43,506 nt of DNA, from positions 1-43,506 of the forward strand of contig CAZJBJ010000012.1 of assembly GCA_964544295.1 (NCBI GenBank), written 5' to 3'. Positions 15,588 through 23,596 of the stretch are shown piece after piece (the first letter of the stretch is position 1; every line of letters starts with the position of its first letter). The DNA comes from JAENVU01 sp964544295. Its GTDB lineage: Bacteria > Actinomycetota > Acidimicrobiia > IMCC26256 > JAENVU01. Position numbers and translations under genes: made by a program. The notes beneath the pieces are model-generated. The model saw nothing but the letters and a program-made list of their open reading frames with translations. It was not told the DNA's origin and made no database searches.

Positions 15588-16391
15588 TCAGCCGGCGCGG
15601 TCCGACGGCGGTTCGATGAGCCGGCCGCGCAGCTGCAGGATCGCCTTGGTGTGGATCTGACACACCCGACTCTCGGTCACGCCGAGCACGGTGCCGATCT
15701 CGGCCAGGGTCAGCGCCTCGTAGTAGTAGAGCGTGAGGACGAGCCGCTCGCGGTCGGGCATGCGGTTGATCGCGTCGGCGAGGAGGTGCTTCATCTCCTC
15801 GACCTCGAACGCGGCCACCGGGTCGTTCACCTTGTCGGCCACGGTGTCGCCGACCGTCGTGCTGCCGCTGCCCTTCTCCCCCGTGTTGACCACCTCGTCG
15901 AGCGCGACCACGCCGACGAAGCTGATCTGGGAGAGCGTCTGGGCGAGCTCGGCTTCCGAGATGCCCATCTCGGCCGCCATCTCGGCGTCCTCAGGGGCCC
16001 GCTTCAACTCGTTCTCGAGCTTGGAGTAGGCCCGCTCGATCGCTCGGGCCTTCGAGCGGATCGACCGCGGAACCCAGTCGATCGACCGCAACTCGTCGAT
16101 GATCGCGCCCTTGATGCGGCTGATCGCGTAGGTCTCGAACTTGAACCCGCGCTCGGGATCGAACTTGTCGATCGCGTCGATCAACCCGAAGATGCCGTAC
16201 GAGACCAGGTCGGACTGCTCGATGCTCTGCGGGAGCCCGGCGGCGACGCGGCCGGCAACGAACTTGACCAGCGGTGAGTAGTGCAGGATCAGTCGTTCGC
16301 GTGCGTCGTTGGTGGGATCGGCCCCGTACTCGGCCCAGAGCGCGGCGACCAGCTCGGCGGCGTCGGCTTTCGATGTCTCGAGGTCAGGCAC
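15588..16391 (-). CDS. whiG: Sigma-28 family RNA polymerase sigma factor (WhiG/FliA type)
   Basis: 267-residue group 3 sigma factor. Region 2 reads YSPLVKFVAGRVA...SIEQSDLVSYGIFGLIDAIDKFDPERGFKFETYAISRIKGAI; region 3 follows (IRSKARAIERAY), then region 4 (RERLVLTLYYYEALTLAEIGTVLGVTESRVCQIH). WhiG directs sporulation genes in Streptomyces and FliA flagellar genes elsewhere; the role here cannot be told from the window. The name rests on similarity and on the conserved position near the M23 gene and rpsB. The GTG start overlaps the recombinase stop by 8 bp. Confidence 0.9.
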   Translation of the reverse strand: MPDLETSKADAAELVAALWAEYGADPTNDARERLILHYSPLVKFVAGRVAAGLPQSIEQSDLVSYGIFGLIDAIDKFDPERGFKFETYAISRIKGAIIDELRSIDWVPRSIRSKARAIERAYSKLENELKRAPEDAEMAAEMGISEAELAQTLSQISFVGVVALDEVVNTGEKGSGSTTVGDTVADKVNDPVAAFEVEEMKHLLADAINRMPDRERLVLTLYYYEALTLAEIGTVLGVTESRVCQIHTKAILQLRGRLIEPPSDRAG

Positions 16392-17313
16392 GTGGATGCG
16401 TCGATTCGTAGACCGCCCGGAGGCGCTCGCGGGTCAAGTGGGTATAGATCTGGGTCGTCGCCAAGTCCGCATGCCCGAGCAGTTCTTGCACGGTCCGCAG
16501 GTCGGCTCCGCCTTCCAACAGGTGGGTAGCGTACGCGTGTCGGAGGGCGTGCGGGTGCAATGTCCGCCCATCGCCCAACGGATGGCGTTCCAGGACTCGC
16601 CGGGCGTCACGCGGCCCGAGGCGCCGCCCGAGCCGATTCAGGAAGACGGCCGGGGTCGATTCGCCGGGCCGTTCCAGGCGATCCCGGCCCTGCCGCAACC
16701 AGTCCGAGACCGCCGTGGTGGCCGGATCACCGAGGGGCAGGCGGCGGATCTTGCTGCCCTTGCCGAGCACCGTGATCATCTGGCGGTCGAGGTCGACGTC
16801 GGGCAGATCGAGGCCGCAGCACTCCGAGACCCGCAGCCCGGCGCCGTAGAGGAGTTCGAGCACGGCGAGGTCCCGGCGGGCGACCGCGAGGGCGATCTCG
16901 TCGGGCCCGTCCTCTTCCTCGCTCGCCTTCGGTGGGACTCGGGTGGACGCGAACGCCCGGTCCAACATCGCGTGGGCCTCGGTGATCCGGGGCACGCGTG
17001 GCAACCGGCTCGCGCCCTTCGGCGACCGGAGCGTCCGCCCCGGATCCGCGGCCAGGACGCCCCGGCGGGTCAGGTACCGCAGGAACGACCGGACGGCCGC
17101 GGCCTTGCGCGAGATCGTGGGTCGCGCGAACTGACGCGTGGTGAGGTAGGCCAGATACCGGCGCAGGGTGACGTGATCGAGGGCGTCGGGACCGGCACAG
17201 CCACCCCGCTCGGCCCAGTCGACGAACTGGCGGACGTCGCGCTCGTACGCCTCGACGGTGTGGGCGCTCGACGCGGTGAGCGAGGTCACGAACCCGTCGA
17301 CATCCCACGTCAT
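16384..17313 (-). CDS. Xer-type tyrosine recombinase
   Basis: 309-residue XerC/XerD-like recombinase, expected to resolve chromosome dimers at dif. The N-terminal SAM-like core-binding domain (TVEAYERDVRQFVDW) is followed by the catalytic domain with all key residues: Arg in GAGLRVSE, Lys in GKGSKIR, the HALRHAYATHLLEGGADL box, LGHADLATTQIYTH with the nucleophilic Tyr. It appears intact. A TAGCGT box 8 nt upstream of the ATG and the lack of a spaced Shine-Dalgarno suggest a leaderless start. Whether it is XerC or XerD is not decided here; it is co-oriented and overlapping with the sigma gene. Confidence 0.9.
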   Translation of the reverse strand: MTWDVDGFVTSLTASSAHTVEAYERDVRQFVDWAERGGCAGPDALDHVTLRRYLAYLTTRQFARPTISRKAAAVRSFLRYLTRRGVLAADPGRTLRSPKGASRLPRVPRITEAHAMLDRAFASTRVPPKASEEEDGPDEIALAVARRDLAVLELLYGAGLRVSECCGLDLPDVDLDRQMITVLGKGSKIRRLPLGDPATTAVSDWLRQGRDRLERPGESTPAVFLNRLGRRLGPRDARRVLERHPLGDGRTLHPHALRHAYATHLLEGGADLRTVQELLGHADLATTQIYTHLTRERLRAVYESTHPRA

Positions 17314-17321
17314 GACCCTCG

Positions 17322-17327
17322 ACGCTA
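17322..17327 (-). promoter_or_regulatory. Candidate -10 box (TAGCGT) of the Xer recombinase
   Basis: TAGCGT followed by 8 nt and the recombinase ATG, matching the leaderless layout seen at several first genes of this window. Confidence 0.35.
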
Positions 17328-17393
17328 CCGGCGCATCGGTCGCCGGCGGCCGATGCTCCTCCGAGCGCGGCCCATCGACGCCCGTCCGGGGCG

Positions 17394-18254
17394 TCAGAGT
17401 GCGGCGAGCGCCTTCTCCGCGACCGCGCGAGCGGCCGCGAGGTGCGCGTCACCCGACGTCGAGCCGCTGATGGTGACGTCGACCAAGCCCTGCGCCGAGC
17501 ACACCCGCAAGGTGCCGATCGTCGAGGTCGTGCCGGCGTCGACCCAGGACCACACCGCCGACGAGCCGATGCCCAGCACCGGCGTGGAGGTACCGGGATA
17601 CGGGAGACACCCGGGGTCCTGTCCGCCGTTGTCCTGCTTCCGACTCACCTGCAACCGCACCTCGTCCACCTCGCCGGTCGCGCTCCAACTGCATTCACGC
17701 GCGGTGAACGTCACCGTGTCCTCGGTGACCTGGTTCGTGATCGCGTCGCCGGGATCCACGGGGTTGCCGACGATCTGCCCCAGGTCGGTCTCGGTGACGA
17801 GGTCGCACGGGAACTCCGTGTCCCCGGCGGACGTCGTGCTCGTCGTGATCTTGCCGCCCCGGGAGGTGATGTCGACCGTGTGGCAGACCAGATCGTCCGA
17901 TCCGAGGCCGGACGCGGTCACCGCCCAGTCGGCGCTCCCACCGGGAGTCACGACCGCGGTGGTGTCCGAGCCGGTGCCCACCTGCTTGTCGCTCTCGTCG
18001 AAGAACCCGATCGTGATGGTGTACGCCACGGTCGTCGATCCCTGGTTCTCGATGGTGCCGGTCGACGTCCCCGTTCCCCCGGAGTTGTCGCACGTCTCGA
18101 TATCGACGAAGGCGTCGGTCGCCGACTTCCCGCCCCCCGCCGGCTTCGCCGTGGACGAGGGACTCGCTTTCGAGCCGTCACCCCCGCTTCCACAGGCAGC
18201 GAGCGCGAACACCGCACTCATGGCCACCGCCAAGCGCACACTCCGAGGCTTCAT
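17394..18254 (-). CDS. Lipoprotein with FxLYD-like and DUF3558-like domains
   Basis: 286 residues. A signal peptide ends in the lipobox LAAC (Cys21), predicting lipid anchoring on the outer face of the membrane. A Ser/Thr/Lys linker is followed by a beta domain resembling FxLYD (GTIENQGSTTVAYTITIGFFDES, ending in a PGGSADW turn), and then a region with FPCDLVTETDLGQIVG and a later ARECSW, reminiscent of DUF3558 lipoproteins of mycobacteria. The domain naming is from pattern recall. AGGA precedes the ATG by 7 nt. No function can be given. Confidence 0.75.
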   Translation of the reverse strand: MKPRSVRLAVAMSAVFALAACGSGGDGSKASPSSTAKPAGGGKSATDAFVDIETCDNSGGTGTSTGTIENQGSTTVAYTITIGFFDESDKQVGTGSDTTAVVTPGGSADWAVTASGLGSDDLVCHTVDITSRGGKITTSTTSAGDTEFPCDLVTETDLGQIVGNPVDPGDAITNQVTEDTVTFTARECSWSATGEVDEVRLQVSRKQDNGGQDPGCLPYPGTSTPVLGIGSSAVWSWVDAGTTSTIGTLRVCSAQGLVDVTISGSTSGDAHLAAARAVAEKALAAL

Positions 18255-18426
18255 GGGTCGATCCTGGTCGTGACCGTTGCGCGGGGCCAGGACCGAAAGT
18301 CCCGATCACCACTGCGCTCCGGTCCCCATCTTCGATGTCACACCATCCGGGTAGGTTCCGACCACCGTCGAGGTCGCCGCGGTCACGGCCCTCCGCCCGT
18401 ATGTGCAACCAGCGGAGAGAGCGGCC

Positions 18427-19923
18427 ATGCTCGCCACCATTCCCAGTGCCACCCTGCTCGGCATCGACGGTCACCGCGTCGACGTCGAAGTCCACGTTTC
18501 GGGCGGCCTGCCCGGCTACACCGTCGTCGGACTCCCCGATGCCGCCGGCCGCGAATCCCGGGAACGGGTGCGCGCCGCGCTCATGTCCTCCGGCCTGGCC
18601 TGGCCCCAGAAACGGATGACGGTCAACCTCTCCCCCGCCACCCTGCGCAAGTCCGGCGCCGGACTCGAACTCGCCATCGCGCTCGGGCTGCTCGTGAGCG
18701 AGGAACAGATCCCGGCCGCGGCGCTCGACGGCGTCGCGGTGCTCGGCGAACTCGGCCTGGACGGGTCGATCCGCCCGGTCCCGGGCGCGCTGGTCCTGGC
18801 CGACACGCTCGCCCGCGCCGGCATCGAGGCGGTGATCGTGCCCGCCGCCAACGCTCACGAGGCCGCGCTGGTCACCGGCCTGAAGGTGCGGAGTGCGCAC
18901 ACCCTCGCGATGCTCGCGGCGTGCCTGCTCGGCGAGGAACCGTGGCCCGACCCGGATCCCGTCACCGCCACCGAGGGCGAGGAGGACGACGACCCGGTCG
19001 ACCTCGCAGAGGTCCGCGGTCTCGCGACCGCCCGGCTCGCACTCGAGATCGCCGCGGCCGGCGGCCATCACCTGCTCCTGAGCGGACCACCCGGGTGCGG
19101 CAAGACGATGCTCGCCCGGCGGCTCGCCACGATCCTGCCGCCCCTCGACCCGGACGAGGCGATCGAGGTCACCCGCATCGGTTCGGTCTGCGGCGGCACG
19201 CCCGTCACCCGACTCGCGACCGACCGTCCCTTCCGTGCCCCGCACCACACGTGCAGCACCGCAGCCCTCGTCGGTGGCGGCTCCGGCCGGCCCCGCCCCG
19301 GCGAGGTCACCCGCGCCCACCGCGGGGTGCTGTTCCTGGACGAGTTGGGCGAGTTCCCACCGGTGGCGCTCGACGCGCTCCGCCAACCGTTGGAGGAAGG
19401 CGTCGTGCGCATCGCGCGGCAGGGCGCGAGCCTGGTGTTCCCCGCATCGTCGGTGTTGATCGCGTGCACCAACCCGTGTCCGTGCGGCCGGGTCGCGAGC
19501 GAGTGTCGCTGCTCGGAACCGCAGAAGGCGCGGTACGCGCGCCGGCTTTCCGCGCCCCTGCTCGATCGTTTCGACCTGCGGCTGCGCATCACCGGCCCGA
19601 CCGCGCAGGATGCGGCCGGCGAGGATTCGGACACCGTCGCCGCACGCGTGGAAGCCGCGGTCGCCCGGCAACGCCATCGCTACCAGCGGTACCCGTGGCG
19701 GTGGAACCGTGAGATCCCGGCGAGCGGCCTCGATCGTTTCGCGACGATGGACGCCGACGCGCGCGGCGCCTGGGCGCTCGTGATCGAGTCCGGGATGTTG
19801 ACCGGCCGGGGGGCGGGCCGCGTGCGACGGGTCGCGCGCACGATCGCCGATCTCGCCGACCGACCCGAGATCACCGGTGAGCACGTCATCCTCGCCGCGT
19901 CACTGCGCCAGGACATCTCGTGA
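18427..19923 (+). CDS. yifB: YifB/ComM-family Mg-chelatase-like AAA+ ATPase
   Basis: 498-residue ComM-like helicase family protein; in naturally transformable bacteria ComM aids branch migration of incoming DNA. An N-terminal Lon-protease-like fold domain (VEVHVSGGLPGYTVVGLPD, NLSPATLRKSGAGLELAIALGLL) is followed by a Mg-chelatase AAA+ module with Walker A GPPGCGKT (residues 220-227), RAPHHTCS, the Walker B region LFLDELGEF, and CTNPCPCG. I chose ATG 18427: GGAGAG lies 7 nt upstream and the start matches the family. dprA follows with a 4-nt overlap. The pair is inverted relative to neighbours. Confidence 0.93.
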   Translation: MLATIPSATLLGIDGHRVDVEVHVSGGLPGYTVVGLPDAAGRESRERVRAALMSSGLAWPQKRMTVNLSPATLRKSGAGLELAIALGLLVSEEQIPAAALDGVAVLGELGLDGSIRPVPGALVLADTLARAGIEAVIVPAANAHEAALVTGLKVRSAHTLAMLAACLLGEEPWPDPDPVTATEGEEDDDPVDLAEVRGLATARLALEIAAAGGHHLLLSGPPGCGKTMLARRLATILPPLDPDEAIEVTRIGSVCGGTPVTRLATDRPFRAPHHTCSTAALVGGGSGRPRPGEVTRAHRGVLFLDELGEFPPVALDALRQPLEEGVVRIARQGASLVFPASSVLIACTNPCPCGRVASECRCSEPQKARYARRLSAPLLDRFDLRLRITGPTAQDAAGEDSDTVAARVEAAVARQRHRYQRYPWRWNREIPASGLDRFATMDADARGAWALVIESGMLTGRGAGRVRRVARTIADLADRPEITGEHVILAASLRQDIS

Positions 19924-21059
19924 TTCCCACCGCAGACGGCGCGGACTCGGCTGCCACCGTGGACGACGCCGACATCGCCGCGGCGGCGATCGCCGGTCTG
20001 CCCGGCGTGGGGCCCGCGACGCTGCGGCGGCTGTTCGAGGCGTGGCCCGACCCACGCGACGCGATCCGTGGAATCCAGTCGGGGCGGGCAATCGAGGTGC
20101 TCACCCGTCGGGATCGGGAGGCCGCGGTCCGGCGCTGGCAACGCGAACTCGACTTCGCCGCGACCGCCGAGGTGCTGAGGCGGCGCGGCACGCGCATCTT
20201 TCGCGCCGGCACACCCGGGTTCCCCATCGACACGGGCCTGCGCGATCACCCGCTCGTCCTCTTCGGCGAAGGCGCGCGGCCCAATGCGCTGGCGCGACCG
20301 CGCGTCGGTGTCGTCGGCACGCGCGCCGCGACCCCCCACGGCCGGGCCGACGCCTACGAGTTGGGTGGGGTCCTGGCCCGTGCCGGGGTCAGCGTCGTCA
20401 GTGGGCTGGCGATCGGGATCGACGGGGCTGCGCACGAGGGCGCACTGGACGCCGGCGGACTCGCGATCGGCGTGCTCGGCACCGGGGTCGACGTGGTCTA
20501 TCCCCGCCGCCACACCGACCTGCACCGGCGCGTGCGCGACCAGGGCATCCTGCTCAGTGAGTATCCCCACGGCGTCGGTCCGCATCCCTCGCGGTTCCCG
20601 GTGCGCAACCGGATCATCGCCGGCCTGGCCGACGTGCTCGTCGTGGTCGAGGCCACCGCGACCGGCGGTGCGCGCATCACCGCACAGCAGGCGTACGAAT
20701 ACGGCGTCGACGTCTGCGCCTACCCGGGCAGTCGGCGGAACCCCTCCGCCCGCGGCTCGAACGAACTGCTGCGCGACGCCCACGTGATCCTCGACCCCGA
20801 GGACGTGCTGAGTGTCCTCGGCCTCACCCCCGGCGACCGTCGATCGCCCGGCGCCTCCGGCTCGGACCCGGACGGGATCGGACCGCCCGCGACGCTGGAC
20901 GAACAGGCCGTGCTCCAGGCGCTCGGCGGCGAACCGGCGACCGCCGACGAACTCACCTCGCGCACCGGCCTCGGTCCCGGCCCGGTCGCGGTGGCGGTCG
21001 CCGGACTCACCCGGTCGGGCCACATCCGCCGGGCCCACGGCGTCTACTGGCCCCGGTAG
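19920..21059 (+). CDS. dprA: DprA/Smf DNA-processing protein
   Basis: 379 residues. DprA loads RecA onto incoming single-stranded DNA. An N-terminal helix-hairpin region (IAGLPGVGPATLRRLF) is followed by the Rossmann-like core (VGVVGTRAATPHG, VSGLAIGIDGAAHEGAL, FPVRNRIIAGLADVLVVVEA, GARITAQQA) and a C-terminal winged-helix domain (ALGGEPATADELTSRTGLGPGPVAVAVAGL). The start GTG overlaps the yifB stop as GTGA. dprA is widespread in non-competent bacteria too, so its presence does not prove competence. Confidence 0.95.
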   Translation: MIPTADGADSAATVDDADIAAAAIAGLPGVGPATLRRLFEAWPDPRDAIRGIQSGRAIEVLTRRDREAAVRRWQRELDFAATAEVLRRRGTRIFRAGTPGFPIDTGLRDHPLVLFGEGARPNALARPRVGVVGTRAATPHGRADAYELGGVLARAGVSVVSGLAIGIDGAAHEGALDAGGLAIGVLGTGVDVVYPRRHTDLHRRVRDQGILLSEYPHGVGPHPSRFPVRNRIIAGLADVLVVVEATATGGARITAQQAYEYGVDVCAYPGSRRNPSARGSNELLRDAHVILDPEDVLSVLGLTPGDRRSPGASGSDPDGIGPPATLDEQAVLQALGGEPATADELTSRTGLGPGPVAVAVAGLTRSGHIRRAHGVYWPR

Positions 21060-21150
21060 CGACGGACGTCCGGGGCGCCGGTGACCCCGACTGACCTGCG
21101 GAAACGCCGGTTCCGTCAAGTTCGGCGGACCGGTGGTCGATGGATGAGCG

Positions 21151-21369
21151 ATGAACTTGCAGCGCTGTCCCTACGACGGGACACCGATCGACGTCGAGGC
21201 GTACTCCGGCGGTTCGTACCTGCTCACCTGCAGCGGCTGCGGCGCCGAATGGGAAGCGCACAACTCGCTCGTCCGGCGCACCGGAGAACCCGATTGGGAC
21301 CGCGTCAGCGTGACCCGCACCGCACTCGCGAAAAGCCGCAACATCGCGGCCACCGTCTCGCCGCGCTGA
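21151..21369 (+). CDS. Small zinc-ribbon-like protein, function unknown
   Basis: 72 residues: CPYDG near the start, then CSGCGAEWEAHN, giving three cysteines and a histidine spaced like a small zinc-binding finger. I do not recognise a named family. It lies 91 bp after dprA in the same direction and precedes two more small ORFs. The Shine-Dalgarno is weak. Codon use is like the neighbours. Confidence 0.6.
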   Translation: MNLQRCPYDGTPIDVEAYSGGSYLLTCSGCGAEWEAHNSLVRRTGEPDWDRVSVTRTALAKSRNIAATVSPR

Positions 21370-21407
21370 GTTCCCGGTCACTCCCGGCCGCCGGCACCCG
21401 CCTGACC

Positions 21408-21413
21408 TACGGT
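21408..21413 (+). promoter_or_regulatory. Candidate -10 box (TACGGT) for a leaderless small ORF
   Basis: TACGGT is followed by 6 nt and the ATG at 21420. The same hexamer with the same spacing precedes the ATG at 38612. No Shine-Dalgarno fits in the gap. Confidence 0.4.
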
Positions 21414-21419
21414 ACGACG

Positions 21420-21533
21420 ATGGGTATGGATCCCCGTCGCCGACGCGTCCCCCACCGCGGCGACCTCGCGTTCGTGATCAGCGGTGTGGTGATCGCCGTC
21501 GCCCTCCTGGTCTGGGCCCTCTTCGGCTCGTGA
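21420..21533 (+). CDS. Single-pass membrane mini-protein (37 aa)
   Basis: 37 residues: a basic start (MGMDPRRRRVPHRGD) followed by one hydrophobic helix (FVISGVVIAVALLVWALFG) that nearly reaches the C-terminus. Positive-inside logic places the N-terminus in the cytoplasm. The stop overlaps the start of the next gene as GTGA, which supports translation. The function is unknown. Confidence 0.55.
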   Translation: MGMDPRRRRVPHRGDLAFVISGVVIAVALLVWALFGS

Positions 21534-21721
21534 ACGAGCCCGAGTTCACCGTCCGGCACATGCAACCCTACGAAGCGGTCAAGCACTACCGCTGCCCGGG
21601 CTGTGACCACGACATCCGTCCCGGCGAGGGCCACAAGGTCGTGATCCCCGTCGACGCCCTCGAGGATCGCCGCCACTGGCACACCGGCTGCTGGCACCGC
21701 GAGGAACGCCGGAGGAAGTAG
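21530..21721 (+). CDS. Small zinc-binding protein with CPGC/HxxCW motif
   Basis: 63 residues. RCPGCDHDIRPGEGH followed by DRRHWHTGCWHRE supplies Cys and His ligands for one zinc. Proteins of this pattern are widespread in actinobacteria under uninformative names; I recall no tested function. The GTG start overlaps the preceding stop by 4 nt. It ends just before a hairpin that separates it from convergent yraN. Confidence 0.7.
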   Translation: MNEPEFTVRHMQPYEAVKHYRCPGCDHDIRPGEGHKVVIPVDALEDRRHWHTGCWHREERRRK

Positions 21722-21756
21722 CAAAACAAGAGGCCTGACCCGCAGGGTCAAGTTCT
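21722..21756. terminator. Hairpin between convergent small-ORF group and yraN
   Basis: TGACCC-GCA-GGGTCA forms a 6-bp stem with a triplet loop in the 35-bp gap between convergent genes. On the minus strand the stem is followed within a few bases by TTGTTTT, the expected U-tract for yraN transcription; on the plus strand the tail is weaker. A bidirectional terminator is likely. Confidence 0.65.
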
Positions 21757-22110
21757 CTAGAACGCGGCTTCGTAGACGTCGATGGTCGGGGGGCCGTTCC
21801 GGGGCGCGAGGATCGACACGACGTCGAAGCGGAGACCGCGCGCCGACCGATCGTGGGCGCCGAGCCACTCGCCCGCCAGGCGTCGGATCCGCTGCTGCTT
21901 CTCCCGGGTCACGGCCTCGACACCGGCGCCGAACGCGTCGGACGTGCGGGTCTTGACCTCACAGAACACGACCACGCCGTCGAGTTCGAGGACGAGGTCG
22001 AGTTCACCCTGGCGCGTTCGCCAGTTGCGATCGAGCACCACGTACCCGCGTGCCGAATACCACTCACTCGCCCAGGTCTCGCCCTGCGCACCGAGGGCGC
22101 GCCGGTTCAC
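21757..22110 (-). CDS. YraN/UPF0102 family nuclease-fold protein
   Basis: 117 residues of the YraN family, which has a Holliday-junction-resolvase or restriction-endonuclease-like fold: Glu in QGETWASEWYSARGY, then RQGELDLVLELDGVVVFCEVKTR carrying the conserved ExDL and EVK residues. The true substrate is not established. The start is GTG at 22110, overlapping the DUF2469 stop as GTGA; a longer upstream frame lies inside other genes. Here yraN ends in a convergent junction instead of continuing into yifB. Confidence 0.9.
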   Translation of the reverse strand: MNRRALGAQGETWASEWYSARGYVVLDRNWRTRQGELDLVLELDGVVVFCEVKTRTSDAFGAGVEAVTREKQQRIRRLAGEWLGAHDRSARGLRFDVVSILAPRNGPPTIDVYEAAF

Positions 22111-22400
22111 AGGTCCTTGCCTGCGAGCTCCTCGATGTTGACGTCCTTGAACGTCACGACCCGCACGGTCGCCACGAAGCGCGCCGGCCGGTACATGTCC
22201 CAGACCCACGCGTCGGCCAGTTCGAGTTCGAAGTACAGCGAGCCGTTCTCGGACCGGGCCTCCATCTTCACCGAGTTGGTGAGATAGAAGCGGCGCTCGG
22301 TCTCCACGACGTAGGAGAACATCGGGAGCACATCGCGGTACTCGCGATAGAGCTGGAGTTCGATCTCGGTTTCGTAGCGTTCGAGATCTTCCGCGCTCAT
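22107..22400 (-). CDS. DUF2469 family protein
   Basis: 97 residues matching the actinobacterial DUF2469 family almost end to end (AEDLERYETEIELQLYREYRD, SYVVETERRFYLTNSV, ADAWVWDMYRPARF, VVTFKDVNIEEL). The function is unknown, but the family nearly always sits between rnhB and yraN. AGGGG precedes the ATG; TACACT at 22439-22444 could be its -10. Here rnhB and lepB are missing between it and rplS. Confidence 0.92.
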   Translation of the reverse strand: MSAEDLERYETEIELQLYREYRDVLPMFSYVVETERRFYLTNSVKMEARSENGSLYFELELADAWVWDMYRPARFVATVRVVTFKDVNIEELAGKDL

Positions 22401-22438
22401 GGCTGCCCCTCACACATGGGTGCCGGATGCATGGACGC

Positions 22439-22444
22439 AGTGTA
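22439..22444 (-). promoter_or_regulatory. Candidate -10 box (TACACT) for DUF2469-yraN
   Basis: TACACT on the minus strand lies about 38 nt upstream of the DUF2469 ATG, in the 68-bp gap after rplS. No matching -35 hexamer is evident. Confidence 0.3.
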
Positions 22445-22468
22445 GGGGTGGGGACCCCGACGGAGAGG

Positions 22469-22813
22469 TCAGAACCGCTTCTCTTTGATCTTCGCGGCCT
22501 TCCCGATCCGGTCCCGCAGGTAGTAGAGCTTCGCCCGCCTGACGTCACCGCGGGTGGCGACCTCGATCTTGTCGACGATCGGCGAGTGGACCGGGAACGT
22601 GCGCTCCACGCCGACGCCGAAACTCATCTTGCGGACCTTGAAGGTCTCGCGGACGCCGTCGCCCTTGCGGCCGATCACGACCCCCTGGAACAGCTGGATG
22701 CGCTGCCGGTTGCCTTCGACGACCCGGACGTGCACCTTCACGGTGTCGCCGGGCGCGAACTCGGGGATGTCGTCGCGCAGGGCGGCGCGGTCGACCAGAT
22801 CGGTGGGGTTCAT
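22469..22813 (-). CDS. rplS: 50S ribosomal protein L19
   Basis: 114 residues, fully conserved L19 (FAPGDTVKVHVRVVEGNRQRIQLFQGVVI, KVRKMSFGVGVERTFPVHSPIVDKIEV, AKLYYLRDRIGKAAKIKEKRF). It lies 42 bp downstream of trmD, with an AAGGA about 11 nt before the ATG and a possible TAGCAT -10 at 22853-22858. Confidence 0.97.
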   Translation of the reverse strand: MNPTDLVDRAALRDDIPEFAPGDTVKVHVRVVEGNRQRIQLFQGVVIGRKGDGVRETFKVRKMSFGVGVERTFPVHSPIVDKIEVATRGDVRRAKLYYLRDRIGKAAKIKEKRF

Positions 22814-22855
22814 GGCGCGTGGAGTCCTTCGGGCGAATCGGTGGAAGCGACGATG

Positions 22856-23593
22856 CTAGCCGGACCCGTCCGGTTTCGAGAACTCGTCGAGCAGGGCCTG
22901 GTCGGCCGGTTCGAGGCCTGCAGCTCCGCCCGGGATCAGGTCGGGTCGGCGGTCCAGGGTGCGGCGCAACGACTCGGCCCGCCGCCACCGTTCGATCCGG
23001 CCGTGATCGCCCGATCGGAGCACTTCGGGCACTTCCCAGCCCCGGAACTCGGCCGGTCGGGTGTACTGGGGATATTCGAGGCGGCCCGCCGCGAACGACT
23101 CCTCCACCCCCGACTCGGCGTTGCCCATCACCCCGGGCACGAGCCGGGTCACGGCCTCGATGACCACGAGCGCGGCGGCCTCCCCACCCGCGAGCACGAC
23201 ATCGCCCACCGACAGTTCGCCGTCGCAGAGGTGGTCCGCCACCCGCTGGTCGACGCCCTCGTACCGGCCGCACAGCAGCGAGAAGCCGTCGAGCTCGGAC
23301 AGCTCACGGGCCACCCCCTGGTCGAACCGACGGCCCCCGGCCGCCAGCAGGAAGAGTGGACGCGGCGGATCGACGGCCTCGACCGCGGCGAAGAGCGGCT
23401 CCGGCATCATGACCATCCCCGGTCCCCCACCGAACGGCGCGTCGTCGACGGTCCGGTGCGGGTCGGTCGCAGCAACGCGCAGGTCGTGGAGGCGGACGTC
23501 GAGCCGTCCGGCGTCGCGCGCGCGTTGGATCAGCGACAGTGAGAGCGGGCCGGCGAGATACTCCGGGAAGATCGAGAAGACGTCGATGCGCAT
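22856..23593 (-). CDS. trmD: tRNA (guanine-N1)-methyltransferase
   Basis: 245-residue SPOUT methyltransferase that makes m1G37 in tRNAs and so prevents frameshifting. N-terminal MRIDVFSIFPEYL, DDAPFGGGPGMVMMPEPL, the trefoil-knot SAM site LLCGRYEGVDQRV and SVGDVVLAGGEAAALV, then the C-terminal domain (YPQYTRPAEFRGWEVPEVLRSGDHGRIERWR). It lies 3 nt from rimM in the rpsP-khpA-rimM-trmD-rplS operon. Confidence 0.97.
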   Translation of the reverse strand: MRIDVFSIFPEYLAGPLSLSLIQRARDAGRLDVRLHDLRVAATDPHRTVDDAPFGGGPGMVMMPEPLFAAVEAVDPPRPLFLLAAGGRRFDQGVARELSELDGFSLLCGRYEGVDQRVADHLCDGELSVGDVVLAGGEAAALVVIEAVTRLVPGVMGNAESGVEESFAAGRLEYPQYTRPAEFRGWEVPEVLRSGDHGRIERWRRAESLRRTLDRRPDLIPGGAAGLEPADQALLDEFSKPDGSG

Positions 23594-23596
23594 CGG

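Noticed and set aside
17442..19712. A 756-codon plus-strand open frame across the lipoprotein and yifB
   Set aside because: It crosses a divergent promoter region and two clear genes in other frames; the product is low-complexity Arg/Gly/Pro.
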